Origin: Eubacterium ventriosum | Lineage (GTDB): Bacteria; Bacillota; Clostridia; Lachnospirales; Lachnospiraceae | NCBI RefSeq assembly: GCF_025150745.1 | Contig: NZ_CP102282.1 | Span: 2,243,501 to 2,307,500 of the forward strand | Length of the DNA stretch: 64,000 nt | Direction: 5' to 3' | Shown here: positions 1 through 10,842 of the stretch, piece by piece | How positions within the stretch are numbered: position 1 is the first letter of the stretch | Layout: each line of letters starts with the position of its first letter | Program-made: the position numbers and the translations under genes | The notes under the pieces: model-generated | Told to the model about the DNA's origin: nothing | The model's database searches: none | What the model saw: only the letters and a program-made list of their open reading frames with translations

Positions 1-852
1 CTTTTCTTTAAATCTTCTTGTAAATCTCATTACAGTCTGATATGTAAGGGCAATTTCAGGAATCAGAACAATTACTGATTTGCCTTTTTTAATAGTATAA
101 TCTATTAAATCCATATAAACTTCTGTTTTTCCACTTCCTGTAATTCCATGAATAAGATGCACATTCACTTTGTCTTTTTTCTTAAAATCCATTGTTTCCT
201 TAATTGCTTCTGAAACTTTTCTCTGATTTTCATTAAGAACTATGTCATATTCAGGCTGTTCTTTTAATTCAATAGGATTTCTGTAATTAATTGTTTTCTC
301 AATTACAATGTCCCCTAACTGTTCCATTGACTTAAGAGTACTTGGTGAAACATTTAATTTATCTACCACAAGCTCTCTTGCCATTCTGTTGTTTATCTTT
401 AATTCTTCTAACAACCTAAGTCTTGCTTTTGCATTTTTCTTTTTATATTGTTTTATTTTTTCTTCCAGTTGTTCACTGTTCAAATTTAATACTATTGTCT
501 TTTTTTCAATATTTCTAATCTTATTCTTTACCGGTATTACAGTTTTTAATGCCTGATTCATTGTGGAGCCGTAATTTTCTTTAATCCAATAAGCCAAATT
601 AATTAACTGACTTTCAACCTTGGCTGCTCCCTCTTCAACTGCCATAATCTCTTTCATTTTTGATATGTCAAAAGATGGCTGGTCTGTTATTTCAATTACA
701 TAGCCTTTTATATGTCTGTTGCCTTTACCAAATGGTATGGTAACAGCGGTTCCTACCGTAATCTCTTTTTCCAATTCATCAGGTATAATATATCCAAAGG
801 GTCGATCTAACTTTTCGTGTGAAATGTCTACAATGACATTGGCAAACTTCAT
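1..852 (-). CDS. priA: Primosomal protein N' (PriA helicase), N-terminal part, cut by window edge
   Basis: The reading frame runs open from an ATG at 852 to the window edge, so only the first 284 residues are visible. GGGAGG lies just upstream; a closer ATG at 860 is closed by a stop three codons later, which fixes the start. The N-terminus (MKFANVIVDISHEKLDRPFGY) is typical of the PriA 3' DNA-binding domain. A Walker A motif, GITGSGKTEVY with Lys near residue 242, opens the helicase domain. The DEAH box, zinc-binding cysteines and helicase C-terminal domain must lie outside the window. PriA reloads the replicative helicase at stalled forks. It follows folD on the same strand across an 81-bp gap that holds a hairpin, so it may be partly uncoupled from the upstream genes. 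Confidence 0.93.
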   Translation of the reverse strand, partial: MKFANVIVDISHEKLDRPFGYIIPDELEKEITVGTAVTIPFGKGNRHIKGYVIEITDQPSFDISKMKEIMAVEEGAAKVESQLINLAYWIKENYGSTMNQALKTVIPVKNKIRNIEKKTIVLNLNSEQLEEKIKQYKKKNAKARLRLLEELKINNRMARELVVDKLNVSPSTLKSMEQLGDIVIEKTINYRNPIELKEQPEYDIVLNENQRKVSEAIKETMDFKKKDKVNVHLIHGITGSGKTEVYMDLIDYTIKKGKSVIVLIPEIALTYQTVMRFTRRFKEK

Positions 853-899
853 ATTCTCATTAAACCTCCCTTCAAATATTTTTAATCTTGTATAAGCTA

Positions 900-929
900 T
901 TTGAGCCTATCATATTCGACAGGCTCAAA
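900..929 (-). terminator. Hairpin between folD and priA
   Basis: A perfect 9-bp inverted repeat, TTTGAGCCT/AGGCTCAAA with a 12-nt loop, lies just past the folD stop codon. In the minus direction it is not followed by a clear U tract, so it could be a weak terminator or an mRNA-stabilising 3' hairpin. Confidence 0.45.
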
Positions 930-933
930 AATT

Positions 934-1779
934 TTATTTGTTTAATTCAACGCTTCTTAAGCAGTTTACCAAAAGCATTGTTACTGTCATTGGTCCTACG
1001 CCACCAGGTACAGGTGTAATGGCTGATGCCACTTTTGAAACTGATTCAAAATCAACATCACCACATAACTTACCATTTTCATCTCTGTCCATTCCAACAT
1101 CGATTACAACAGCGCCTTCTTTCACGTAATCTGCTGTTACAAACTTAGCTTTTCCTATTGCTGCCACAATAATGTCTGCTCTCTTTGTAACCTCTTTTAA
1201 ATCTTTAGTTCTTGAATGTGCAATAGTAACTGTTGCATTTTCCTTAAGCATTAACATAGCCATTGGTTTTCCAACAATATTGCTTCTTCCAATAACCACA
1301 CATTCCTTACCTTCAATATCAATATCTGTTCTTTTAATCATTTCAATAATTCCAGCAGGTGTACAAGGTAAAAATGTATCTTCACCTATTACCATCTTTC
1401 CAACATTTACAGGATGAAAACCATCCACATCTTTTGTGCTGTCAATTGTAAGAAGAACCTTGCTTTCATCAATATGTTTAGGAAGTGGTAACTGAACTAA
1501 AATACCGTTAACATTTTTGTCTTCATTTAATTCCTTAACAACATTTAAAAGCTCTTCTTCTGTTGTTTCTTCAGGTAATGCTAAAGTCTTTGAGTTTATG
1601 CCAACATATTCACAAGCTTTCTCTTTGTTTCTAACATAAACTGCTGATGCAGGATCATTTCCTACTTTTACTACTGCAAGAGTAATCTCAATTCCCTGCT
1701 CTTTGTATTTTGCAACCTTTTCTTTTAATTCATTCTTAATGTCTAATGAAATCTGTTTTCCGTCTATAATTTTTGCCAT
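934..1779 (-). CDS. folD: Bifunctional methylenetetrahydrofolate dehydrogenase/methenyltetrahydrofolate cyclohydrolase
   Basis: This is a 281-residue protein, the usual FolD length. It interconverts 5,10-methylene-THF, 5,10-methenyl-THF and 10-formyl-THF in the cytosol, using NADP. Visible signatures are the catalytic segment with Tyr48 and Lys52 (AVYVRNKEK), the substrate loop QLPLPKHI, the dinucleotide-binding motif [15 protein letters not shown] near residues 164-178, and the C-terminal [12 protein letters not shown]. It lies 39 bp downstream of the formate-THF ligase gene. The two enzymes together turn formate plus THF into methylene-THF, so co-transcription makes metabolic sense. Only a weak AGG precedes the start. 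Confidence 0.97.
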   Translation of the reverse strand: MAKIIDGKQISLDIKNELKEKVAKYKEQGIEITLAVVKVGNDPASAVYVRNKEKACEYVGINSKTLALPEETTEEELLNVVKELNEDKNVNGILVQLPLPKHIDESKVLLTIDSTKDVDGFHPVNVGKMVIGEDTFLPCTPAGIIEMIKRTDIDIEGKECVVIGRSNIVGKPMAMLMLKENATVTIAHSRTKDLKEVTKRADIIVAAIGKAKFVTADYVKEGAVVIDVGMDRDENGKLCGDVDFESVSKVASAITPVPGGVGPMTVTMLLVNCLRSVELNK

Positions 1780-1818
1780 TTCTTTATTGCCTAAAAGGCT
1801 CCTCCACTTTTGTATACT

Positions 1819-3489
1819 TTAGAATAATCCTGTGATTTTTCCATCGTCTGTTAAGTCTATTCCAAATGCTGCAGGAGACTTTGATAAGCCAGGCATTGTC
1901 ATAATGCTACCTGTCAATGCAACTACAAATCCTGCACCTGCTGAAACATAAACGTCACGAATATTAATCTTAAATCCTGTAGGTCTTCCTAACTTAGTCT
2001 TATCATCTGAGAATGAGAACTGGTTCTTTGCCATACATACAGGATATTCTTTGTATCCCATTTTTTCAATATTTGCAATAGCTTTCTCGGCTTCAGGAGA
2101 ATATGTAACACCATCTGCTCCGTAAATCTTTGTTGCTATTGTTTCAATCTTTTCTTTGATTGACATATCATCAGGATAAAGAGGTGCATAGTTAGATGGC
2201 TTGTTTTCAATAGTTTCAATAACTTTTTCTGCTAATGCCTTTCCACCTTCTCCACCTTTAGCCCAAACTTCTGCTAATGCAAATTCGCATCCTCTTTCTT
2301 CGCAGAAATTCTTAATATATTCATATTCTGCTTCTGTATCTGTAATAAACTGATTTAATGTTACAACTACAGGAACTCCGAATAACTGAAGATTTTCAAT
2401 ATGTTTTTCAAGGTTTACAATACCTTTCTTTAATGCGTCAAGATTTTCTTCTGATAACTGGTCTTTTGGAACTCCACCGTTGTATTTTAATGCTCTAACT
2501 GTTGCTACTAATACAACACAGTCAGGCTTAAGACCTGCTTTTCTGCACTTAATGTCCATAAACTTTTCAGCACCGAGGTCAGCACCAAAACCTGCTTCTG
2601 TTATAACATAATCAGCCATCTTTAATGCTGTCTTTGTAGCCTTAACCGAGTTGCATCCATGAGCAATATTTGCAAAAGGTCCACCGTGAACTAATGCCGG
2701 TGTATGCTCTAATGTCTGAATAATGTTAGGCTTCATTGCATCTTTAAGAAGTGCTGCCATTGCGCCAACTGCCTTAACGTCTTTTGCTGTAACAGGCTGT
2801 CCGTCATATGTGTATGCAACAATAATCTTTCCTAATCTTTCTTTTAAATCCGCATAGCTTGTTGCAAGACAAAGAATTGCCATAATTTCTGACGCAACAG
2901 TAATTACAAAATGGTCTTCTCTTACTGTTCCGTCTACTTTTCTGCCCAGACCAACAACAACGTTTCTTAAAACTCTGTCGTTCATGTCAACGCATCTCTT
3001 CCAAACAACCTGATTAGGATCAATGTTTAATACGTTGCCCTGCTGAATTGAATTATCAAGCATTGCAGCCAATAAGTTATTAGCTGATGTGATAGCATGA
3101 AAGTCACCTGTAAAATGAAGGTTCATATCTTCCATTGGCACAACCTGTGCATATCCGCCACCTGCTGCTCCACCTTTAATACCAAAACATGGTCCAAGTG
3201 ATGGTTCTCTAAGCGCGATAACTGCTTTCTTATTTAACTGACCAAAAGCTTCTCCAAGTCCAACTGTTACAGTTGTTTTTCCTTCACCGGCAGGAGTTGG
3301 GTTAATTGCTGTTACAAGAATCAGTTTTCCATCTTCATTGTCTTTGATTTTTTCATAGTATTCATTGGAAATTTTTGCCTTATACTTTCCGTATAATTCA
3401 ATGTCATCTTCTGTAATTCCTAACTGTTCTGCCACGTTCTTAATTGGCATCATTTCAGCTTTCTGTGCGATTTCAATATCAGTCTTCAT
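1819..3489 (-). CDS. fhs: Formate-tetrahydrofolate ligase
   Basis: This 556-residue enzyme matches the standard size of the ATP-dependent 10-formyl-THF synthetase. The P-loop-like motif [10 protein letters not shown] is at residues 64-73, followed by conserved stretches such as [19 protein letters not shown] and [13 protein letters not shown]. It captures formate into the one-carbon pool and is the first THF step of the Wood-Ljungdahl methyl branch, although it is also widespread in non-acetogenic Clostridia. A GAGAGG ribosome binding site precedes the ATG. It sits between ftsK (33 bp upstream) and folD (39 bp downstream), all co-directional. Confidence 0.98.
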   Translation of the reverse strand: MKTDIEIAQKAEMMPIKNVAEQLGITEDDIELYGKYKAKISNEYYEKIKDNEDGKLILVTAINPTPAGEGKTTVTVGLGEAFGQLNKKAVIALREPSLGPCFGIKGGAAGGGYAQVVPMEDMNLHFTGDFHAITSANNLLAAMLDNSIQQGNVLNIDPNQVVWKRCVDMNDRVLRNVVVGLGRKVDGTVREDHFVITVASEIMAILCLATSYADLKERLGKIIVAYTYDGQPVTAKDVKAVGAMAALLKDAMKPNIIQTLEHTPALVHGGPFANIAHGCNSVKATKTALKMADYVITEAGFGADLGAEKFMDIKCRKAGLKPDCVVLVATVRALKYNGGVPKDQLSEENLDALKKGIVNLEKHIENLQLFGVPVVVTLNQFITDTEAEYEYIKNFCEERGCEFALAEVWAKGGEGGKALAEKVIETIENKPSNYAPLYPDDMSIKEKIETIATKIYGADGVTYSPEAEKAIANIEKMGYKEYPVCMAKNQFSFSDDKTKLGRPTGFKINIRDVYVSAGAGFVVALTGSIMTMPGLSKSPAAFGIDLTDDGKITGLF

Positions 3490-3522
3490 CTTTTTTCCTC
3501 TCTTTCACAACATCATTTTTGC

Positions 3523-6291
3523 TTACTGACCACCGTTAACCATTTGCTCAAAGGCTTCAATGGACATAATAACCTTTCTTGGTTTGTTTGACTCTTCCTG
3601 TCCTACAACTCCTGCATCATAAAGCTGTTCCATAATTCTTGCAGCCCTGTTGAAACCAACTTTAAACTGTCTTTGAATCATACTTGTAGAACCTTTTTGC
3701 TTCTCAATACATAATCTTCCTGCTTGGGCAAAATAAGGATCTAACTCTCCTCCGTTTGCCATTGCTTCCTGATCCGTTGTAAGTTTTGCATCAATGGTAT
3801 CGTCATATTCTGCCTCACCACTATGCTCTTTTATATAATTAACGGTATCTGAAATTTCTTTTTCTGAAACGTAAGCTCCCTGTATTCTTACAGGTTTAAC
3901 GTAACCTGCAGGATAAAACAGCATGTCACCGTTTCCTAAAAGCTTTTCTGCACCGTTCATATCAATAATAGTACGTGAATCCGTACCTGATGCAACTGTT
4001 AATGCTACTCTTGATGGAATGTTAGCCTTAATCAGACCTGTAATAACATCAACAGAAGGTCTTTGAGTTGCAATAACCATATGAATCCCCGCTGCTCTTG
4101 CAAGCTGTGCAAGACGACATATTGCCTCTTCAACTTCTTTTGCAGCAACCATCATAAGGTCAGCCAACTCATCTATTATAATAAGAATCTGAGGCATTTT
4201 TTCAACCTGTTCATCTTCTGAATAGTCGCCACTTTCCACTTTGGCATTATAGCTTGAAATGTCTCTTGCTCCAATATTGGCAAATTTCTTGTATCTTGTT
4301 GTCATTTCAGCAACTGCCCAATTTAAAATTCCAGCAGCCTTCTTTGGATCTGTAACAACATCGTACAACAAATGTGGAATCTTATTATATACCTGAAATT
4401 CTACCACCTTAGGATCAATTACAATAATTCGTACTTCCTCAGGTGTTGTTCTATATAGAATACTCATTAAAATTGAGTTTGTAAATACTGATTTACCTGA
4501 GCCTGTTGTTCCTGCTATAAGCATATGTGGCATCTTTGCAATATCTGCCACAACAACTCGTCCTGCAATATCCTTACCTGCCGGAAAAGCAAGTTTAGAT
4601 TTATGCTCTTTAAGTTCCTTAGACATAAGCAACTCTTTCAGATACACTGTATCTCTGCTGTCGTTAGGTATTTCAATTCCCACTGCTGCCTTGCCCGGAA
4701 TTGGTGCTTCAATACGAATATCTGCTGCTGCCATATTAAGCTTAATATCATCAGCCAAACCTGTTATTCTGCTAACCTTTGTTCCCATTTCAGGCTGCAA
4801 TTCATATCTTGTAACTGAAGGTCCCTTGCTTACATTAGTAACTTCAACTTTTACACCAAAATTAGTCAAAACTTCTTTAAGCTTGTTAGCTGTCTGCATT
4901 AATACAGCCTTTGTTGTTCCATTAGAACTTCCAGGATTGTCCGCCAATAACTTGTATGGTGGTTTCTTGTAGCTCATTTTTTTCTTCTTTGGTGCTATTA
5001 TTTTTCCTTCGGAAGAATTTTTCTTTACCTCAGTCTGCGCTGTTACACCTGATTGCTGCATATTCTCAGCCTCTAAATCAATCACTGCATCACTCTGTCC
5101 GGCTGTAGCATTTGCACATGACGAAACACTTGTTCCTGATGTTCCCCCTATTCCTGATGCAGCCTGTGCCATTCCATATGGTTTGCGTTTCATTGCATCC
5201 TTTGCAGACTGACTTACAATAATTCTCTCTTTTGGAACAAATTCTCCATTTAAAACAGATTCATCATTCAAACTTTCTTCACCTGAATTGTAACTCTCTT
5301 CCGGCTCATATGCCATAGGTTCAGGCTCATCCAATCCTTCAATCTTAATCTGCTTGTTTCCTGCCATTTCTTCATATGTATATGTAACAGGATCCTGTTC
5401 CATCTCTTTAAGTGGCTGCTCATCAATACCTTCTATATGTATCTCATGAACATCCTGATTCTTATCCTCAGCTTTGCCACTTTCAGCAGCTTCAGGCTCA
5501 ATTATTGTGTCTTTAAAATTAACTCCAACAGCCTTCTGTTTTTTCTTTTCAAGACGTCTCTGTTCCCTAATAAGATTGTTCTCTTCTCTTCTATTATTGG
5601 CTTCTTCTTTGGCACTCTTATAAGCTTTCTCGCCATTCTTCTTAATAACAGACATAATTGACTTCTCTGTTAAAATCACAACTGAAATCATAAGCAATAC
5701 TATTGCAATAATATAAGCGCCTGTTAACCCTAATAATGAATGTAATGTCTTCCCTAGGACACTTCCTATAAAGCCTCCACCAAACTCATTAGCTGCACCA
5801 ACTTTGTAATAATGTGAATATTTATCGTTATCACTACCATAAGCTATTAAGTGGAACAATAATGTCCCATCCATAAAAAACAATAAAAATCCTGTTATTT
5901 TTGAAACAACTAAAATGTTAGCTTCATTATACGCCATTAGTCCTACTACTATTACAAGTATAATTGGAAAAACGTATCCCATTGAGCCAAAAACCCCAAG
6001 CATTACACCTCTAAGAGTATTTCCCACAATTCCGCAAATTCCAAAATTGCTTAAAAAGAGTAAAAGTGAAACTGCCACAAAAATCCAAAGATACACTTCC
6101 TTAACGATTTTTTCATTTTTCTTTGCCAGTTCAGCTTTTCTCTTTCTTTCGGCTGCATTTTGTCTTCTTGTTTCTGCTGCTTTTTTAGCACTAGTTGAAC
6201 TACTTTTGCTTGTATTTGTAGTCTTTTTTTTAGCTGTAGCCTTTTTAGTATTTGATTTTTTGCCATTACTCTTTGATGTTGTATTGGCCAC
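3523..6291 (-). CDS. ftsK: FtsK/SpoIIIE family DNA translocase
   Basis: This 922-residue membrane-anchored motor moves chromosome arms through the closing septum. Residues 1-65 are an unusually Lys/Thr/Ser-rich, alanine-containing cytoplasmic tail. About four hydrophobic segments follow up to residue 215, then a long acidic and low-complexity linker. The motor has Walker A GTTGSGKS with Lys near residue 600 and Walker B IIIIDELADLM. The C-terminal gamma winged helix (QRQFKVGFNRAARIMEQL) would read polar DNA sites. The start is a GTG preceded by GAGGTG. Whether it serves vegetative division (FtsK) or sporulation (SpoIIIE) cannot be told from the sequence. Confidence 0.95.
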   Translation of the reverse strand: MANTTSKSNGKKSNTKKATAKKKTTNTSKSSSTSAKKAAETRRQNAAERKRKAELAKKNEKIVKEVYLWIFVAVSLLLFLSNFGICGIVGNTLRGVMLGVFGSMGYVFPIILVIVVGLMAYNEANILVVSKITGFLLFFMDGTLLFHLIAYGSDNDKYSHYYKVGAANEFGGGFIGSVLGKTLHSLLGLTGAYIIAIVLLMISVVILTEKSIMSVIKKNGEKAYKSAKEEANNRREENNLIREQRRLEKKKQKAVGVNFKDTIIEPEAAESGKAEDKNQDVHEIHIEGIDEQPLKEMEQDPVTYTYEEMAGNKQIKIEGLDEPEPMAYEPEESYNSGEESLNDESVLNGEFVPKERIIVSQSAKDAMKRKPYGMAQAASGIGGTSGTSVSSCANATAGQSDAVIDLEAENMQQSGVTAQTEVKKNSSEGKIIAPKKKKMSYKKPPYKLLADNPGSSNGTTKAVLMQTANKLKEVLTNFGVKVEVTNVSKGPSVTRYELQPEMGTKVSRITGLADDIKLNMAAADIRIEAPIPGKAAVGIEIPNDSRDTVYLKELLMSKELKEHKSKLAFPAGKDIAGRVVVADIAKMPHMLIAGTTGSGKSVFTNSILMSILYRTTPEEVRIIVIDPKVVEFQVYNKIPHLLYDVVTDPKKAAGILNWAVAEMTTRYKKFANIGARDISSYNAKVESGDYSEDEQVEKMPQILIIIDELADLMMVAAKEVEEAICRLAQLARAAGIHMVIATQRPSVDVITGLIKANIPSRVALTVASGTDSRTIIDMNGAEKLLGNGDMLFYPAGYVKPVRIQGAYVSEKEISDTVNYIKEHSGEAEYDDTIDAKLTTDQEAMANGGELDPYFAQAGRLCIEKQKGSTSMIQRQFKVGFNRAARIMEQLYDAGVVGQEESNKPRKVIMSIEAFEQMVNGGQ

Positions 6292-6369
6292 TTTTCACAC
6301 CTCGTTTTTAATTTATACTTATTCCTCTTATTCTCTTCTTATTGTAATTCTATTGTAATTTAAATCTAA

Positions 6370-7242
6370 TTATTTAATTACAAATGATGCAATAATGGCT
6401 ACCAAACCTACTACTGCACAATAATATGAGAAATACTTAAATTTTTTATTTCTAACTACTACTAACATAGTCTTAATACATATGTAACCTACAACTGCTG
6501 CAACAATCATTCCCACTACATATGATGCCACACCTGTTGTTGCCATATCTTTTCCCATATCAGGAATTTCTAAAACTGCTGCACCAAGTATAGCCGGAAT
6601 AGACATTATAAATGAATATTTTACTACAAAATCTCTTCTTAATCCACATAAAAGTCCTGCAACAATTGTTGTTCCTGAGCGTGATAATCCCGGCAATGTT
6701 GCTATTCCCTGACAGATTCCCATAAATACTGCATTAAAATAACTTGTATTCTTTGGTGTCTTCTGTCCGTCAGGCATCTGATCTGATATAAAAAGTAAAA
6801 CTGCTGTAACAAGCAAGCATATGCCCGGAATAATAAGCGTATCACTTGCGTTGCTTACTAATTCCTTTCCAAGATATCCAATAATTCCTGTTGGTATAGT
6901 TGACACAATTACAAGAAGTGCGAACTTTCTATATGCTGTTCTTATAACCCTTATGTATTCTACAGGTTCTTTTTTATTCTTGCTTCTAAAAAATCTGTAA
7001 ACATTAACACATGAATCTGCTACAATTCCTACTCCGTCTACAAAAAGTCTTAAAATATCTTTCCAGAAAACTATAAAAACTGCAATTAATGTTCCTATAT
7101 GAAGAAAAACATCAAATGATATACCTACTTCATCCATTCCAAACAATTTCTGAAAGATTGCTAAATGTCCTGAACTACTAATTGGCAGGAACTCTGCTAT
7201 CCCCTGAATAATTCCTAATAGTATTGCTTCTAATATTCCCAT
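6370..7242 (-). CDS. uppP: Undecaprenyl-diphosphatase (UppP/BacA family)
   Basis: This 290-residue polytopic membrane protein carries both family signatures: EFLPISSSGHL near residue 20 and GLSRSGTT near residue 185. It dephosphorylates undecaprenyl diphosphate on the outer face of the membrane, recycling the lipid carrier for peptidoglycan and other wall polymers, and can confer bacitracin tolerance. AGGAG lies before the ATG. It is probably the first gene of the run toward ftsK, because a long terminator hairpin for thrC lies immediately upstream. Confidence 0.96.
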   Translation of the reverse strand: MGILEAILLGIIQGIAEFLPISSSGHLAIFQKLFGMDEVGISFDVFLHIGTLIAVFIVFWKDILRLFVDGVGIVADSCVNVYRFFRSKNKKEPVEYIRVIRTAYRKFALLVIVSTIPTGIIGYLGKELVSNASDTLIIPGICLLVTAVLLFISDQMPDGQKTPKNTSYFNAVFMGICQGIATLPGLSRSGTTIVAGLLCGLRRDFVVKYSFIMSIPAILGAAVLEIPDMGKDMATTGVASYVVGMIVAAVVGYICIKTMLVVVRNKKFKYFSYYCAVVGLVAIIASFVIK

Positions 7243-7308
7243 AATAATCTCCTAAACTCTTTTGTAACCATAGTCTTTATTATTGTACTATTAAATCGAT
7301 TTCAATTC

Positions 7309-7379
7309 AAGAAGATAAAAAAGCTGTGAACACAAGGCCTTAAAACAAGCACTGTGCCACAGCTTATATTTATCTTCTT
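7309..7379 (-). terminator. Long terminator after thrC
   Basis: Nested inverted repeats follow the thrC stop: an outer pair AAGAAGATAAA/TTTATCTTCTT and an inner pair AAGCTGTG/CACAGCTT. In the minus direction the inner stem is followed by TTTTTTATC, consistent with an intrinsic terminator separating leuCD-thrC from uppP. Confidence 0.8.
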
Positions 7380-7386
7380 ATATTCA

Positions 7387-8880
7387 TTACATTCCTAAGA
7401 ATTTCTTTACGATATCCTTCATTCCTGCTACTTCACATAAGTTGTTATGTCTGATTTCTGCATTTCTGATTTCTTCAATAGCATTAGGGACTTTTACATT
7501 TCCAATCTTAGATAATTCATCAACTAATTCAAAGTCACCCATTGAGTCATATTTTGGATCAATAGCATTCATTACGCTTCTTGTGAATTTGAATGGACTT
7601 GCTGTTGAAGCAATTACAGTTACATTGTCATCCTTTGTTTCTTTCTTGTATTTTTCATATACAGATGCTGCAACTGCTGTATGAGTATCCATAACATATC
7701 CTGTTTCTTCATAAATCTTCTTAATGATTGCTGCTGTTTCTTCTTCTGAAGCATAATTTCCATAGAAGTCAGCTAATTTAGCTTTCATTTCAGGTGTAAT
7801 AGAATACTTTCCGTCTTTTGAAAGTTCTTCCATCATCTTCTTGTTAGCTTCCGCATCATCTCCTGCAATTCTATAAATCAATCTTTCAAGGTTACTTGAA
7901 ATAAGAATATCCATTGATGGTGAGTTTGTAAGAATAAATTCTCTGTTCTTGTCGTATTCACCTGTTGTAAAGAAATCATATAATACTCTGTTTTCGTTTG
8001 ATGCACAGATTAACTTATCAATTGGAAGTCCCATGTTCTTAGCATAATAAGCTGCTAAAATATTTCCAAAATTTCCTGTAGGAACTACAACATTAATCTT
8101 CTGGTCTTTGCTTACTTTTCCTTCTGCAAATAATTTTGCGTAAGCATATACATAATATGCCACCTGCGGAATAAGACGTCCAATGTTAATTGAGTTAGCT
8201 GATGAGAACTGAAATCCCTTTTCATCCATTTCTTTTGCAAGCTCTTTATCACCGAAAATAGCCTTAACCGCACTCTGTGCCTGGTCAAAGTTTCCTTCAA
8301 TTGCAACAACGTATGTATTGTCACCCTTCTGTGTTACCATCTGTTTTTCCTGAATTGGACTAACACCACCGTTAGGATAGAAAACAATTATTCTTGTTCC
8401 CGGCACATCTGCAAAACCTGCCATAGCAGCTTTTCCTGTATCTCCTGATGTAGCTGTTAAAATTACTATTTCATTCTTTACACCATTCTTCTTAGCTGAT
8501 GTTGTAAGAAGATGTGGTAAAATTGATAAAGCCATATCCTTGAAAGCAATAGTCTTGCCATGGAATAATTCAAGGAAATATGTTCCTTCAACTTCTGCCA
8601 AAGGTGCAATTTCTTCTGTATCAAATTTTGAATCATATGCATTGTTGATACAATTCTTTAATTCTTCTTCCGTAAAATCTGTGAAGTATAATTTCATAAC
8701 TTCATATGCAACCTGCTGATATGTCATCTTAGATAATTCTTCAACTGTTACATCAAGTGCCGGTATTTCCAAAGGAACAAAAAGTCCGCCGTCATCTGCC
8801 AATCCCTTTAAGATTGCTTCTGATGCCTTTAAAGTTCCTTCTGTGCTTCTAGTACTCTTATAAAGTATTTCTTTCATCAT
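7387..8880 (-). CDS. thrC: Threonine synthase
   Basis: This 497-residue PLP-dependent enzyme converts O-phosphohomoserine to threonine. The PLP lysine is Lys114 in the motif GKTIAFKDMALSI. The phosphate-cradle region TATSGDTGKAAMAGF and the conserved stretch SSANSINIGRL are present, and the length fits the longer bacterial/fungal ThrC subgroup. The start has two adjacent ATG codons behind AAGGAG, so either may be used. It follows leuD by 39 bp and ends at a strong terminator, so it appears to be the last gene of a leuC-leuD-thrC operon. That couples leucine and threonine synthesis. Confidence 0.96.
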   Translation of the reverse strand: MMKEILYKSTRSTEGTLKASEAILKGLADDGGLFVPLEIPALDVTVEELSKMTYQQVAYEVMKLYFTDFTEEELKNCINNAYDSKFDTEEIAPLAEVEGTYFLELFHGKTIAFKDMALSILPHLLTTSAKKNGVKNEIVILTATSGDTGKAAMAGFADVPGTRIIVFYPNGGVSPIQEKQMVTQKGDNTYVVAIEGNFDQAQSAVKAIFGDKELAKEMDEKGFQFSSANSINIGRLIPQVAYYVYAYAKLFAEGKVSKDQKINVVVPTGNFGNILAAYYAKNMGLPIDKLICASNENRVLYDFFTTGEYDKNREFILTNSPSMDILISSNLERLIYRIAGDDAEANKKMMEELSKDGKYSITPEMKAKLADFYGNYASEEETAAIIKKIYEETGYVMDTHTAVAASVYEKYKKETKDDNVTVIASTASPFKFTRSVMNAIDPKYDSMGDFELVDELSKIGNVKVPNAIEEIRNAEIRHNNLCEVAGMKDIVKKFLGM

Positions 8881-8919
8881 TGTCTCCTTTTACATTCATT
8901 GCCACAAAATAGTTGCGTA

Positions 8920-9408
8920 TTACTTAGCATTATTTATGTAATTAATTAATCCACCGTTTGAAATAATCTTCTGCATAAACTCAGGGAAAGCCTGTCCTTT
9001 GTACTCTGTTCCCTTAGTTTTGTTATAAATCATTCCACTGTCAAAATCAACTTCAACCTGGTCTCCTTCTTCGATACCCTTTGCTGCTTCAGGGCATTCA
9101 ATAATAGGTAAACCAATGTTAATGGCATTACGATAAAAAATTCTTGCAAATGTTTCTGCAATAACACAACTTACTCCTGCTGCCTTAATAGCGATAGGTG
9201 CATGTTCTCTTGATGAACCACATCCAAAGTTCTTATCTGCCACAATAATATCTCCCTTAGATACTTTGTTAACAAATTCTTTATCTATATCTTCCATACA
9301 ATGCTTTGCAAGCTCTGATGGATCCGGAACATTTAAATATCTTGCCGGAATGATAACGTCTGTATCTACGTTGCTTCCAAATTTAAAAACTCTTCCTTCT
9401 GCTTTCAT
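8920..9408 (-). CDS. leuD: 3-isopropylmalate dehydratase small subunit
   Basis: This 162-residue swivel-domain subunit is the short form typical of archaea and Clostridia. Diagnostic motifs are [15 protein letters not shown] near residue 12 and [14 protein letters not shown] near residue 60. With LeuC it isomerises 2-isopropylmalate to 3-isopropylmalate in leucine biosynthesis. It lies 32 bp downstream of leuC. Because leuA and leuB are not adjacent, the pathway is split across the chromosome. Confidence 0.96.
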   Translation of the reverse strand: MKAEGRVFKFGSNVDTDVIIPARYLNVPDPSELAKHCMEDIDKEFVNKVSKGDIIVADKNFGCGSSREHAPIAIKAAGVSCVIAETFARIFYRNAINIGLPIIECPEAAKGIEEGDQVEVDFDSGMIYNKTKGTEYKGQAFPEFMQKIISNGGLINYINNAK

Positions 9409-9440
9409 AATATGAACCCAGCCTTTCTATAAAATATCTA

Positions 9441-10706
9441 CTATAATCCAAGTTCTTCCGGACCCGAAATCTTTCCTGTAATTGCACTTGCTGCAGCAAC
9501 AGCAGGGCTTGCAAGATAAACTTCAGATTCAGGATCACCCATACGTCCTACAAAGTTTCTGTTAGTTGTAGCAACTGCTCTTTCACCCTTTGCAAGAATA
9601 CCCATATGACCACCAAGACAAGGTCCGCAAGTTGGTGTACTTACAGCACATCCTGCCTTGATAAATGTTGTCATAATGCCTTCTTCAATACACTGTAAAT
9701 AAATAGCCTGTGTTGCAGGGAAAACAATACATCTTACTCCCTTGGCTACTTCTCTGCCTTCTAAAATCTTAGCGGCTGTTCTCATATCTTCAATTCTACC
9801 ATTAGTACATGAACCGATAACAACCTGATCAATCTTCACATCGCCAACTTCATCAATTGTACGTGTATTTTCAGGAAGATGTGGAAATGCTACTGTTGGT
9901 CTTAATGTACTTAAGTCAATAGTATATTCTTCATCATATTCTGCATCTTCATCTGCTTCATATACTGTATATTCTTTTGTTGAATGTTCTTTCATATATT
10001 CAATAGTCAAATCATCAACAGGGAAAATACCATTCTTTCCACCTGCTTCAATAGCCATGTTAGTCATGGCAAATCTGTCATCCATTGAAAGGTACTTAAT
10101 ACCGTCTCCAACAAATTCCATTGAACGGTATAAAGCTCCGTCCACACCGATTAAACCGATAATGTGAAGGATAACGTCTTTTCCGCTAACCCACTTAGCA
10201 GGCTTTCCTGTCAAATTAAACTTAATAGCTGATGGTACTTTAAACCAAGCCTTTCCTGTTGCCATACCGGCAGCCATGTCTGTACTACCTACACCTGTTG
10301 AAAATGCACCAAGTGCACCATATGTACATGTATGTGAATCTGCACCAATAACAACGTCACCAGCAACAACCAGACCTTTCTCAGGTAGTAAAGCATGTTC
10401 AATACCTACCCTTCCTGTTTCAAAATAATTAGTAATCTGATTTTCTTCTGCAAAATCTTTAACACACTTGTAAAGTTCTGCTGACTTGATGTCTTTATTT
10501 GGTGTAAAGTGGTCAGGTACTAATGCAATCTTATCTTTGCAAAAAACACAATCCACATTCATTTTTTTCATTTCACCAATAGCAACTGGAGCTGTAACGT
10601 CATTTCCAAGTACTAAATCTAAGTTAGCTTCAATTAACTGACCGGCTTTAACTTCATCAAGACCTGCATGTTTTGCAAGAATCTTCTGTGTCATTGTCAT
10701 TCCCAT
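9441..10706 (-). CDS. leuC: 3-isopropylmalate dehydratase large subunit
   Basis: This is a 421-residue aconitase-superfamily protein of the short LeuC/homoaconitase type. Three cysteines sit in the expected [4Fe-4S] ligand contexts: Cys300 in IGSCTNGR, and Cys360 and Cys363 in [13 protein letters not shown]. The active-site region [11 protein letters not shown] is present. A clear AGGAGG precedes the ATG, and a promoter-like pair lies about 80 bp upstream. It heads the leuC-leuD-thrC operon. Confidence 0.97.
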   Translation of the reverse strand: MGMTMTQKILAKHAGLDEVKAGQLIEANLDLVLGNDVTAPVAIGEMKKMNVDCVFCKDKIALVPDHFTPNKDIKSAELYKCVKDFAEENQITNYFETGRVGIEHALLPEKGLVVAGDVVIGADSHTCTYGALGAFSTGVGSTDMAAGMATGKAWFKVPSAIKFNLTGKPAKWVSGKDVILHIIGLIGVDGALYRSMEFVGDGIKYLSMDDRFAMTNMAIEAGGKNGIFPVDDLTIEYMKEHSTKEYTVYEADEDAEYDEEYTIDLSTLRPTVAFPHLPENTRTIDEVGDVKIDQVVIGSCTNGRIEDMRTAAKILEGREVAKGVRCIVFPATQAIYLQCIEEGIMTTFIKAGCAVSTPTCGPCLGGHMGILAKGERAVATTNRNFVGRMGDPESEVYLASPAVAAASAITGKISGPEELGL

Positions 10707-10787
10707 AATGCTTTCCTCCTAGTTTATATTTAAGTTGCCACAAAACCTAAAGTTACGGCAAACCTAATTTTTATTATAATCCCTATT

Positions 10788-10816
10788 ATTCTAAAACAAA
10801 AACATTTCTTAGTCAA
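10788..10816 (-). promoter_or_regulatory. Promoter-like pair upstream of leuC
   Basis: TTGACT and TAGAAT are separated by 17 bp on the minus strand, giving a leader of about 75 nt before leuC. No T-box or other known leucine or threonine riboswitch consensus was seen in the leader. Confidence 0.6.
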
Positions 10817-10842
10817 TGATGTAAAGCCACCATATCTTGATT

